From: a bacterium
GTDB taxonomy: Bacteria; Methylomirabilota; Methylomirabilia; Methylomirabilales; 2-02-FULL-66-22
DNA length: 54,684 bases
Assembly: GCA_029580855.1 (NCBI GenBank)
Contig: JAKPQH010000070.1
Coordinates: 1 to 54,684, forward strand
Direction of reading: 5' to 3'
Each line of letters starts with the position of its first letter. Within the stretch, counting starts at the first letter, position 1. Position numbers and translations under genes: made by a program. The notes under the pieces were generated by a model that searched no databases, had not been told where the DNA came from, and saw nothing but the letters and a program-made list of their open reading frames with translations. Positions 40,219 to 48,248 of the stretch are shown here, piece by piece.

Positions 40219-42471
40219 TCACACCGGATCGGCGGCGCCGATCGCGCCCTGCGTAAAGAAGGGCCGGAACTTCTCCTCCAGCTCGACGAGCTTGGCCTTG
40301 TAGTATTCCACATTTTCGTCCGGGTTCTGCGGATCCCACTGGCTGGCCAGTTTGGCGGCCTCGTGCACCTTGACGCGCTTCGAGGTTCCGGCCACGTAAT
40401 AGGACACCTGATCTCCCGGTTGGAGCTGGCGCTCCGACCGGAGCGCCAGCTCGTAGGCCGCCGCCGGGTTGCGCCGGCTGCCCCTGATCTTCTCGCGATA
40501 GGTGTCCAGGGAATCTTGCAGCGTCTCCGTCTTCATGAATTTGCGGACGTCGAGGGTGTGCCGTTCGAACGCCTCGGCGTATCGCCGGGTGAGCTCTCGG
40601 ATCTTCTGCGGCTCGCCTTGGAGCAGGTGCAGAAACATCTCTTCCATCCACTCGCGCTGAAACAGCTCCAACCCCCTCGACCGAAGCCCCGAGCCGGTGA
40701 TGGTCAGCCGGCCGGCCTCGTCGAGAAGGGCGTAGTTCTTTATCTTGTAACTGAACATGGCCTGGTAGCGGCCGTCCAGCTCCAGCGTGATCCCCTCCGG
40801 CAGAGTCGCCGTCAGATTGGCCAGCAGCCGGTCCTCGTCCTGCGGCGAGCGAACGTCCTCCGGCGCCACGAAATAGAGGCCGTCGGTGTCCACCTCGATC
40901 ACGGTGGCCCCGCGTGCGCGTAGCCACGCCATGACGGCCTGGATCAACTCCCGTCCCTTGGCCGTCACCTGGTTGGCCGCGGCGTAGTCGTTGAAGCGGC
41001 CCAGAGAAAAACCCAGATACCCGTAAAAGGAGTTGATCAGGATTTTGAACGTGGTCTGGAGGGCCTCGTAGTACGCACGCGCTTCCGCGGTATCCGCGGA
41101 ACGCGCCAGGCGCTTGGCTTCCACCCGAAAACCGCGAAGGTCGCGCAGGAGCGTCGGGAAGACCCCCAGGCTGTCCCGCCGGGGAAAGTAGCCGAAGGTC
41201 AGCATGACCGACGGGTAGAGCGACGTCACGTCGCAGTGCAGGACCCGGCGGGCCACGCCCTGGAAGGCGATCTCGGTGTACCCCCCGAGGACCTCCTGGG
41301 GCGGGTCGGGGGCGGGGATGGCCCGTCGCTGCCAGAGATACTCGCGCATGAGCAGGGCGTCGATCTTGGTGGCATTCCCGCGGAGCGCCACGTTCTGGTA
41401 CGAAAGCGGGAAGATCTGAGCCTGGACGAAGTAGCTCTGGCTGAGGATAGCGCTGAGCGCGCGGACCTCCCGCACATCGTCGAGGGCGTAACGGAAGAGC
41501 GTATCCGGGTCGGTGTCGAAATAGGCGGAGACCTTGTCGGCGGGGATGTAGGTCCGATCGTCCGCCGCCAACCCGAAGTGCCGCGCGATCTCTTTCAGGC
41601 CGTACCCTTCCAGTTCGCGCGCGGTGACGTCGTAGTGCTGGGCGAGGATCCAGGTATCGATGATATGGCGTCCGACGATCTCGTACTTTCGGTACGTGAT
41701 CGCCCGCTCGGCGACCTGCATCCGCGAGGGGTGCCCCTGCAGCGTCTCGCCGCCCCGTCCGAGCTTCAGCGGCACCTTGTGGCGGCGTGCGCGCGCTTGG
41801 ATGTACTCGAGGTCGAAGCGAAAGAGGTTGTGGCCCTCGATGACGTCCGGATCCCGCTCCCGGACGATCCGGACCAGCTCCCGCAACATCTCCGGCTCGC
41901 TCAGCGCCTTTCCGGAAATCAGATGCTCCCACCCGGTGCTGTCGCACAGCGCGATGGCCGTGATTCGGTCGTCGGGGCGCGCCGCGCTGGGGAACTCGTA
42001 ACCGGCGGTGCAGTATGTCTCGATGTCCAGCTGCATCCGGCGGAGATCCCCGAAGGCCAACTCCACGAAGTGAGTCTGGCCCGTGCGCATGAGGTATTGC
42101 TGGACCGGGTCGGTCAGAAAGAGAAAGGGCGCGTCGGGAGCCGTCTGCGTCTTTCCCGTGGCTTTCTGTACATGTGACCGCGCCTTCAGCGCGTCCCCCC
42201 ACCCATGGAAGAGTACCAGAAAGCGATAGCGCCCATCGCCCTCCAGCGGCTCGACGTCGTAGCCGGCCCCCCAGCCCGCCAGGAGATCCGTGCCCGCCAC
42301 AAGCATCCAGGGGCGAAACTCCCGGACGCGGCTCGTGGTCGCGCCATCCACGGCGCGCGCAAAGACGCGGACCTGCGCGTCGCCGGCCAACTCGAACGCC
42401 AGCAGCCGTGGATCGGCATCGTGGCCGAAGAGCACCGCGTTTTGATGAAAAGGGGGAGCGGCTGGTGTCAT
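40219..42471 (-). CDS. polB: Family B DNA polymerase with 3'-5' exonuclease (archaeal-like)
   Basis: A 750-aa polymerase. Exo motifs are present: LDIETY (ExoI), VIEGHNLFRFDLEYI (ExoII) and YALDDVREVR (ExoIII), so proofreading is expected. Polymerase motif A is DVTSLYPSVM, motif B KILINSFYGYLGF, motif C EVDTDGLYF. DTDG rather than DTDS is the form of archaeal PolB, unlike E. coli Pol II. It probably acts in repair or replication restart. The ATG overlaps the TGA of a small upstream frame by 4 nt (ATGA at 42468-42471), indicating coupled translation. The transcript may start from the extended -10 promoter near 42853. Confidence 0.95.
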   Translation of the reverse strand: MTPAAPPFHQNAVLFGHDADPRLLAFELAGDAQVRVFARAVDGATTSRVREFRPWMLVAGTDLLAGWGAGYDVEPLEGDGRYRFLVLFHGWGDALKARSHVQKATGKTQTAPDAPFLFLTDPVQQYLMRTGQTHFVELAFGDLRRMQLDIETYCTAGYEFPSAARPDDRITAIALCDSTGWEHLISGKALSEPEMLRELVRIVRERDPDVIEGHNLFRFDLEYIQARARRHKVPLKLGRGGETLQGHPSRMQVAERAITYRKYEIVGRHIIDTWILAQHYDVTARELEGYGLKEIARHFGLAADDRTYIPADKVSAYFDTDPDTLFRYALDDVREVRALSAILSQSYFVQAQIFPLSYQNVALRGNATKIDALLMREYLWQRRAIPAPDPPQEVLGGYTEIAFQGVARRVLHCDVTSLYPSVMLTFGYFPRRDSLGVFPTLLRDLRGFRVEAKRLARSADTAEARAYYEALQTTFKILINSFYGYLGFSLGRFNDYAAANQVTAKGRELIQAVMAWLRARGATVIEVDTDGLYFVAPEDVRSPQDEDRLLANLTATLPEGITLELDGRYQAMFSYKIKNYALLDEAGRLTITGSGLRSRGLELFQREWMEEMFLHLLQGEPQKIRELTRRYAEAFERHTLDVRKFMKTETLQDSLDTYREKIRGSRRNPAAAYELALRSERQLQPGDQVSYYVAGTSKRVKVHEAAKLASQWDPQNPDENVEYYKAKLVELEEKFRPFFTQGAIGAADPV

Positions 42472-42683
42472 GGATGGGCGATTCTCAAGGCGAGCCGGAA
42501 GGCCTTTCGCCGGGCGGCGGGCCCGGCGCGCCGCGCAGCCCGCGGGGACCGAAATCTCCGGATGGCCTCTTCGAAATATCCGTTTTCCTCGGCCAGCCAG
42601 GCCTCGTAAAAAGCCCGCCCGGTGGGGTCGGCTTCCTCGGCGATCCCCATTTCAGGAAGCGGATGTTCGCCGGGTGATTCCAC
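42468..42683 (-). CDS. Small ORF coupled to polB
   Basis: 71 aa from a GTG; an ATG 11 codons in is an alternative start. The middle is helix-like and acidic (GRAFYEAWLAEENGYFEEAI) and the end is Arg/Ala-rich. No family is recognised. Support comes from its stop overlapping the polB start by 4 nt and from lying between the promoter at 42853 and polB. It may encode a real protein or serve only to couple translation; the Shine-Dalgarno is weak. Confidence 0.45.
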   Translation of the reverse strand: MESPGEHPLPEMGIAEEADPTGRAFYEAWLAEENGYFEEAIRRFRSPRAARRAGPAARRKAFRLALRIAHP

Positions 42684-42897
42684 CGCTCGTTCAGGAAGAC
42701 GCCGGCGAAGTTCGCGGGCCGGATGGAATGGACCGTGACGGCGACCCCGATCGCGCCCAGACCGGGGGCGAGCCGCCGACGGTACGCCGCCGCATGATTT
42801 GCGCCGTCACACGCGCTCTCTCCGCCGCCGTTGGAGCGCGGGTTCCGCACCCACTATACCATGCAATCTGCAAGCGTTCGAGGAAAACCCCCGGCCG
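42684..42897. other. Spacer with the polB-unit promoter
   Basis: 214 bp between the poly-Pro lipoprotein gene and the polB unit, with no gene seen. It carries the promoter at 42853-42881. Confidence 0.4.
42853..42881 (-). promoter_or_regulatory. Extended -10 promoter for the small ORF-polB unit
   Basis: The minus strand reads TGGTATAGT, an extended -10 (TGn-TATAGT), with a poor -35 (TCGAAC) 17 bp upstream. Confidence 0.45.
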
Positions 42898-43449
42898 CTA
42901 TCGTGGTGGAGGCGGCGGCGGCATGTTGGCCGGCGGCGGCGTGTATCCCGGCGGCGGTGGTGGGGGTGGAGGGAGACGACGCGTCCGCGGGGCGCGTTGC
43001 TGCTCTACCGCGCCGGGAACCTGGTTCCCTTTCGCATACATGCATTGCTGGAAGGCGATGTCATAGCGGCGTTGTGCCTCCCACCCGGACGCCAGATCGG
43101 CGTTCGAGCCGCTCGCCCCGCCGATGAGGAGGCCGGACCCGGCGCCGATGGCGGCGCCCGCGCCCGCATTGCCCGCGGCCGCGCCAAGAGCGGCACCCAA
43201 CCCCGCCCCGACCAGCGTGCCTATGCCGGCGCCGATGGCGGTATTCTGGGTAAGTGGAGTCCCCGGTTGCGCGCTGAACTGCTGGGCGGCCCATTCCCGG
43301 CAGGCCGCATCCTCGGCCTGGAACTGCTCGAACGGCTTGCCCGGCGACGGCAGCACCATCACACTGGGTCCGGTCGGAACCGTGGCACACCCGGCAACCA
43401 GAAACAGCCCGACGCCGATCAACGCGAAGAAAGGCAGTCTCATCCGCAT
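42898..43449 (-). CDS. Glycine-zipper lipoprotein with polyproline tail
   Basis: 183 aa. The signal sequence ends in a lipobox (LFLVAGC), so it is a membrane-anchored lipoprotein. After a charged region come glycine-zipper repeats (about 70-115, GAGIGTLVGAGLGAALGAAA, then GNAGAGAAIGAG), which can oligomerise in membranes as in the SlyB/Rcp family. A YDIAFQQCMYAKG helix with a Cys follows, and then a tail with a run of eight prolines, so translation should need EF-P. I start at the ATG at 43449; another ATG is two codons later. A second glycine-zipper lipoprotein is at 53161. Function unknown. Confidence 0.82.
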   Translation of the reverse strand: MRMRLPFFALIGVGLFLVAGCATVPTGPSVMVLPSPGKPFEQFQAEDAACREWAAQQFSAQPGTPLTQNTAIGAGIGTLVGAGLGAALGAAAGNAGAGAAIGAGSGLLIGGASGSNADLASGWEAQRRYDIAFQQCMYAKGNQVPGAVEQQRAPRTRRLPPPPPPPPGYTPPPANMPPPPPPR

Positions 43450-43844
43450 AATCTCATCCGTCCTTCCGGCTGCGGGCCGGACGGAGTCGCCGGAAGCACA
43501 ACCGCCGTCCATCCGTTGGGATGCCGACGGAGACCTTTTTGTTCATCGCCGCGCCTTCCCGGAGGGTGGGGTGCTGCGGAGTTGCCCTTCAAACTGTGAC
43601 GGGGTCCGGGCGACTCCGGTCAACGGGAAAATTAGCGCCGACGTCTCTGGTGGGCTCTCCCAGAGCCCCCGCCGACGCCCACACCTGCCCTCGACTTCCA
43701 CTCGGTTTACCATACGTCAGGATGGGTTCCAGCGTTTCATCCACGGGATCGGCGGGGCATGTCCCGTGCCGAAACCTGTATCCGGTGCCGCGAGACCTCC
43801 GCCCGCTCCCTGGGACCTGTGCCGGTGCGTCGCCTCTGGCGTGG
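43450..43844. other. 395-bp spacer
   Basis: Between gspB and the glycine-zipper lipoprotein, both minus. No gene, repeat or firm promoter seen. Confidence 0.35.
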
Positions 43845-44729
43845 CTAAGGGCGCAGGACGGCTCGCTCGTCTCGATACGTGAGGACGACCCCGTCGGGGT
43901 TGATGCCCTCCACAAGATAAAGCCCATCGACGAGCTGACCTTTGACGTAGCGCCGGCCATTGATGACGACCATGCGGTCGGCCTCGACCTCCGTATACAC
44001 AAAAACATCCAGCGTCATCTTGGAAAGCGCTTCCCGAAGTGTCGGTTGGGCCGGAGCCGCGGGCGGCAGTGGCGCACGAGGAGACGCCACGGACGGGATC
44101 CGCGCCGCTTCCACGGTTGGCGGTGCCCCGGGAAGCGGTGTCGATTGGGCCGGAGGCGCGGGCGGAGACACGCCCGGGATCGTTGCGGAGGGTGGCCGGA
44201 TCATATCCGGACGCGCCTGCGTTTCGGGGCGCGGTGCCGGCAAAGCCGGCGAAGCCGAGGTCACGGGCGCCGTTCCCCCTGCCTCGGCCGGGAGCGCCGC
44301 AGGCGGCGGCTGGGGCGACAGCTTGGGCACGGGCAACGCCGGACGGAGACCGGCCGCGCGCTCACTGGCTGCCTGCCGCCGAGCCCGCGGCGCCGCGGCG
44401 CTTGGCGTCACGGGAACGGGCTCGGGCAAGACAGCCGGAGGCACGCTGCCCGCAACCGCGGATGCCGGTCCACGCTCCGGCTCGATCGGCTCCGCGGGGA
44501 GAGTCACCGAAACGCCCGGCCGCGGCTGGACCGCCGCCACCGGCGGTTCCGTAAACGGACGCAGCCACCACACCAGTGCGACGGCGCCCAGCAGCCCGCC
44601 GGCGACGACCCACAGGACCATTCGCCGACCGGTCACATCGACGGGAATATGAACCGTCGTGAAGGTTGGAACTTTATTGAGGTTCCGCTCCCGATCGGCC
44701 TTTTTCAACGCGTCCAGGATAAACGACAT
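43845..44729 (-). CDS. gspB: Type II secretion assembly protein GspB-like
   Basis: 294 aa. The family N-terminus (MSFILDALKKADRERN) is followed by one TM helix (about 38-56), a long Pro/Ala-rich periplasmic linker (about 65-230) and the C-terminal GspB domain (LDVFVYTEVEADRMVVINGR, then YVKGQ, then VEGINPDGVVLTYRDE). GspB works with GspA to open peptidoglycan for assembly of the secretin GspD. It starts 15 nt after the gspA stop, so the pair is one operon. No other gsp gene lies in the window. Confidence 0.93.
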   Translation of the reverse strand: MSFILDALKKADRERNLNKVPTFTTVHIPVDVTGRRMVLWVVAGGLLGAVALVWWLRPFTEPPVAAVQPRPGVSVTLPAEPIEPERGPASAVAGSVPPAVLPEPVPVTPSAAAPRARRQAASERAAGLRPALPVPKLSPQPPPAALPAEAGGTAPVTSASPALPAPRPETQARPDMIRPPSATIPGVSPPAPPAQSTPLPGAPPTVEAARIPSVASPRAPLPPAAPAQPTLREALSKMTLDVFVYTEVEADRMVVINGRRYVKGQLVDGLYLVEGINPDGVVLTYRDERAVLRP

Positions 44730-44744
44730 CGCTCAAACGTCTCG

Positions 44745-46457
44745 CTACGGGACCCGCGACGACAGCGACGGAACGCCGGGTTCGCGGCTCGCCAGGGTCA
44801 ACTGCAAAAGCGTCTCATCGCCAACAAGGCCGTCAGGCGTCAACGCGCGGCTCCGCTGGAAGGCGACGACGCGCCGCTCCAGCGACGCATCGTACACAGC
44901 CGGTCCGGGATCTTCGGATGTCCTGCCCTCGAGCGCGTCGATCTTCGCGCGAAGCCAGGCCACATCCGCCCCCTGCATCCCGCGCGTAATAAGGCGCGAC
45001 CGGATCGGGGGCGCCTTCCACACGAAAATGAACGAGCCATCCCAGACCTGGTCGATCTCCTCAAGCGGGTAAGTGTACGCTTTTCCATCCACCGCCAGGG
45101 TCGCGCGCTCCCCCTCGAGCGAGACCAGCGCGGCGCGACACCGTGCGCCGGCCGGTCCGCTCAGCTCCAGAATCACCGGGAGATCCAGGCGGCGCAGTCT
45201 GTTCCAGTTCCCGGACCTGAACAGGCATTGGAGTCCCGCCGACCGTACGGCGTCACAGCCCAGACCGCTACTCGGGATACGGTAGTCAACTCGCCAGAGG
45301 GAAGCGAGGCTGGCGAAGGCCGCGTGGTCGTCGCCCCGCGCGGCGGGGTTGCCCAAGAGATCGGCCAGTTGCGGCCGGTCGGGAGCCGGGTTTGCGGCGG
45401 ACACGACTGGGCGCGCTGGCTCCGGTCTGGGCGCGCCGGCAGGCGTGATCTCCCCGGCCCGCGGCTTGGCGCCCACCGCCCCCGCCGGGGCCGCACGCCG
45501 GTCGGTTTGGACCGGCGAATCCGCCTGATGGGTCTGCCGCAACGAGATCCACGCCGAGGTCCCGAGGACGACCAGACCGGCGCCGGCGATCCCGAGCGCC
45601 GTCACGCCGGCGATCCACGCCAGCCGCCTCTGGCGGCCGTCCCACAGCGCCGGACCGCGCACTTCGCGCCCCGCCCGTCGCACTATGGCGGAGTCGATCC
45701 GGCGCAGATCGTGGGCGTACGCGCCGAGCAGCGCCCGATCGCAGATGACGTTGATCAATCTGGGGACGCCGCCCGACAGCCGGTGCACCCACCGCATTGC
45801 GGCCCACGTGAAAAGCTCGCCTCCTCTGCCGGCCACGCGCAGGCGGTGGCGGATGTACGCGATGCTGTCCGAGACGCAAAACGGCAACAGATGGTAGCGC
45901 GCCGTGACGCGCTGGGCCAGTTGCCGGAGCTGCGGCCCCGCCAAGAGACGGGTCAGTTCCGGCTGGCCGATCAGGATGATCTGGAGAAGCTTCTCGGCGA
46001 CCGTCTCGAGATTCGTCAAGAGGCGAATCTGCTCCAGCACCTCGGCGGACAGGTTCTGGGCCTCGTCGATGATCAAGACGGTCCGGCGGCCGCGGGCGTG
46101 GGCGTCCAGGAGGTAGGCATGCAGCGCATCCACCAGCGCTTTGACGCTCGTAGGCTCGGCGGGGTAAACGATGTGCAGCTCGTCGCACAGCGTCGCCAGG
46201 AATTCGATCACGGTGACCCGCGGGTTGAGGACCAGGGCCACGTCGACCTCGGACGGAAGCTGCTCCAGCAGACACCGGCACAGCGTAGTCTTGCCGGTCC
46301 CGACCTCTCCGGTAAGCTGCACAAACCCACCGGATTGCCGGATCCCGTAGAGCAGATGGGCCAATCCTTCGCGATGACGCTCGCTCATGTAGAGGTATCG
46401 GGGATTGGGGGTGAGCGAGAAAGGGGGCTCGGTCAGTCCAAAGTGCGCTGTATACAT
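44745..46457 (-). CDS. gspA: Type II secretion ATPase GspA/ExeA-like with peptidoglycan-binding domain
   Basis: 570 aa. A cytosolic AAA ATPase domain (about 1-265) has the ExeA start FGLTEPPFSLTPNPRYLY, Walker A GEVGTGKT and Walker B VLIIDEAQNLS. One TM helix (about 288-310) leads to a periplasmic region with a conserved cysteine-bearing fold (VWDGSFIFVWKAPP), ending in a peptidoglycan-binding domain (about 495-560, MQGADVAWLRAKIDAL ... LTPDGLVGDETL). It couples ATP use to wall remodelling for secretin insertion. The ATG at 46457 fits the family start (MYTAHFGL); another ATG is 3 codons upstream. A TTGACA promoter lies above it. Confidence 0.94.
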   Translation of the reverse strand: MYTAHFGLTEPPFSLTPNPRYLYMSERHREGLAHLLYGIRQSGGFVQLTGEVGTGKTTLCRCLLEQLPSEVDVALVLNPRVTVIEFLATLCDELHIVYPAEPTSVKALVDALHAYLLDAHARGRRTVLIIDEAQNLSAEVLEQIRLLTNLETVAEKLLQIILIGQPELTRLLAGPQLRQLAQRVTARYHLLPFCVSDSIAYIRHRLRVAGRGGELFTWAAMRWVHRLSGGVPRLINVICDRALLGAYAHDLRRIDSAIVRRAGREVRGPALWDGRQRRLAWIAGVTALGIAGAGLVVLGTSAWISLRQTHQADSPVQTDRRAAPAGAVGAKPRAGEITPAGAPRPEPARPVVSAANPAPDRPQLADLLGNPAARGDDHAAFASLASLWRVDYRIPSSGLGCDAVRSAGLQCLFRSGNWNRLRRLDLPVILELSGPAGARCRAALVSLEGERATLAVDGKAYTYPLEEIDQVWDGSFIFVWKAPPIRSRLITRGMQGADVAWLRAKIDALEGRTSEDPGPAVYDASLERRVVAFQRSRALTPDGLVGDETLLQLTLASREPGVPSLSSRVP

Positions 46458-46800
46458 GACCCGCATCCGCGTCCGCTGCTCGCGCCGGAAATCCAGGGCA
46501 TCACTGGTGTCTGACTCCTTGCAAGATGTCTTCCTTCTGTCGTCGTGTCAAGCGGAATGTCGCGACGTAGGGGGAGCCGCTGTGCCGCGGGGTGGCCGGA
46601 CCGCGATCCCCCTTCGTGGACCCCGCACCGTCGCCACGCCCGGACCCGACCCGCAAAACGTTTGCCGTCTCCGTGTTGCTGGACTAGGATTCGACGTGTC
46701 CGATGGGCCCTCCCGGCGGCCTGGTTCGTGCCACTCGCGGCCTTCTCGGCCGCCTGGCGGTCGGGAGTTTCGGTTGGAGCTTTGCACCTCGGGGGAATCG
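46458..46800. other. 343-bp divergent spacer between gspA and ahbC
   Basis: No gene. It holds the gspA promoter candidate at 46523-46551 and must hold the ahbC promoter, which I cannot place. Confidence 0.4.
46523..46551 (-). promoter_or_regulatory. Sigma-70-type promoter candidate for gspAB
   Basis: Perfect -35 TTGACA with a 17-bp spacer and a weak -10 (CATCTT), about 65 nt upstream of the gspA start. Confidence 0.4.
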
Positions 46801-48132
46801 ATGATCAGCATCAGCAAACTGTATTGCGGCGGGACGGCGGAGAGCGACGGGTTGCGGTACGGTCACGGCGGCCAAGGTCCGGCGGTGGGTGGCGGCGCCC
46901 CGCCCACCTCCAGAACGGCTGCGGAGCGGCGTCCCGTCACCGTATGGAACGTCACCCGCACGTGTAACCTCCGCTGCATTCATTGCTACACGGATTCCGA
47001 AGCGAAAAAATACAGCGGGGAGTTGACCACCGAGGAAGGCAAGACATTGATCCGGGACCTGGCCGGCTTCGAGATTCCCGCCCTGCTCTTCTCTGGCGGC
47101 GAGCCTCTGGCGCGGCCCGACCTCCTCGAGTTGGTGGCGTACGCCCGCTCGCTGGGCATCCGTCCGACTCTTTCCACCAACGGCACGCTCATCACCGATG
47201 AGACGGCGCGACGGATCCGGGAGGCGGGTTTCACCTACGTCGGGATCAGCCTGGACGGGATCGGCGAGGTCAACGACCGGTTTCGCGGCGTGGGCGGAGC
47301 GTTCGAGCGCGCGGTGCGCGGCTTCAAGGCGTGTGTCGCCGTGGGCCAACGGGTGGGCCTGCGCCTGACCCTGACCAGGCACAACTTCGCCAACCTGCAC
47401 GGGATCTTCGACTTCATCGAGCGCGAGCAGATCGACCGGGCCTGTTTCTACCATCTGGTCTATTCGGGCCGGGGTGGACAGATCGCCGGCGACGACCTCT
47501 CCCGCGAGGAAACCCGCCAAGCCCTCGATATCATCCTGGAGCGAACGGAGGACTTCCACCGCCGGGGGCTGAACAAGGAGATCCTGACCGTGGATAACCA
47601 TGTGGACGGGATCTACCTCTACATGAAACTGCTGGCCAAGGATCCGCCGCGGGCCGAGCGGATCCTGAAGCTCCTCAGGTGGAACGGCGGCGGTCTCTAC
47701 AGCTCGGGGGTGGGAATCGCGGACATCGATTTCCTGGGCAACGTCCACGCCGACCAGTTCTGGATGCACCACTCCTTCGGCAATGTCCGGCAGCGGCCTT
47801 TCAGCGAGATCTGGACGGACACCTCCAATCCGCTCATGGCGGGCCTCAAGAACCGACGGGCCAAGATCAAAGGACGCTGCGCGCCCGACATCTGCAAGTG
47901 GTTCGACGCCTGCGGCGGCGCCATGCGGGTGCGCGCCGACCTCGTCCACAACGACCCGTGGGCGCCGGAGCCGGCGTGCTATCTCACCGACGAGGAGATC
48001 GGCTTCACCCCGGAGAAGCGGGAGTTGGTCGCGGCGCGCGGCGAGGATTTCCCCCTGCCCGCGTTTTCTCGACCGCCGCAGGCCTCGGGCGCCCCGCCGC
48101 CGCGCCCGTGCACCGGGGGCGCCGAAGCGTGA
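46801..48132 (+). CDS. ahbC: 12,18-didecarboxysiroheme deacetylase, radical SAM (AhbC/NirJ family)
   Basis: 443 aa. The family start MISISKLYCGGTAESDGLRY is present. The radical SAM cluster is CNLRCIHC (CxxxCxxC, about 55-62). GGEP, the conserved YHLVYSGRGGQI, VDNHVDGIYLYMKLL and HADQFWMHHSFGNVRQRPFS match AhbC, which removes the acetyl side chains of 12,18-didecarboxysiroheme in siroheme-dependent heme b synthesis; the close relative NirJ serves heme d1. The C-terminal auxiliary cluster region reads GRCAPDICKWFDACGG, with C-x4-C-x5-C where I expect C-x2-C-x5-C. A G-run precedes the ATG. ahbA, ahbB and ahbD are not here. Confidence 0.92.
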   Translation: MISISKLYCGGTAESDGLRYGHGGQGPAVGGGAPPTSRTAAERRPVTVWNVTRTCNLRCIHCYTDSEAKKYSGELTTEEGKTLIRDLAGFEIPALLFSGGEPLARPDLLELVAYARSLGIRPTLSTNGTLITDETARRIREAGFTYVGISLDGIGEVNDRFRGVGGAFERAVRGFKACVAVGQRVGLRLTLTRHNFANLHGIFDFIEREQIDRACFYHLVYSGRGGQIAGDDLSREETRQALDIILERTEDFHRRGLNKEILTVDNHVDGIYLYMKLLAKDPPRAERILKLLRWNGGGLYSSGVGIADIDFLGNVHADQFWMHHSFGNVRQRPFSEIWTDTSNPLMAGLKNRRAKIKGRCAPDICKWFDACGGAMRVRADLVHNDPWAPEPACYLTDEEIGFTPEKRELVAARGEDFPLPAFSRPPQASGAPPPRPCTGGAEA

Positions 48133-48248
48133 CTCGACAGCGCCGCGATCGCCGCCAGACGGGCCCCGGGACCCCGAACGGAGCGACTATGGCGCCATCC
48201 GACAGGCGAGTGTCGCCTCAAGACGCGCGAGCCGCATAGCTCCCGCGG

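Noticed and set aside
43521..46514. A 997-codon plus-strand frame across gspA and gspB
   Set aside because: Its composition is Arg/His-rich and low-complexity, while the minus strand encodes full GspA and GspB motifs.
46681..46696. A copy of GGACTAGGATTCGA that also occurs in the tRNA-Gln T-arm region, considered as an att site
   Set aside because: Only 14 bp are shared, there is no integrase nearby and no element lies between the two copies. Chance is likely.
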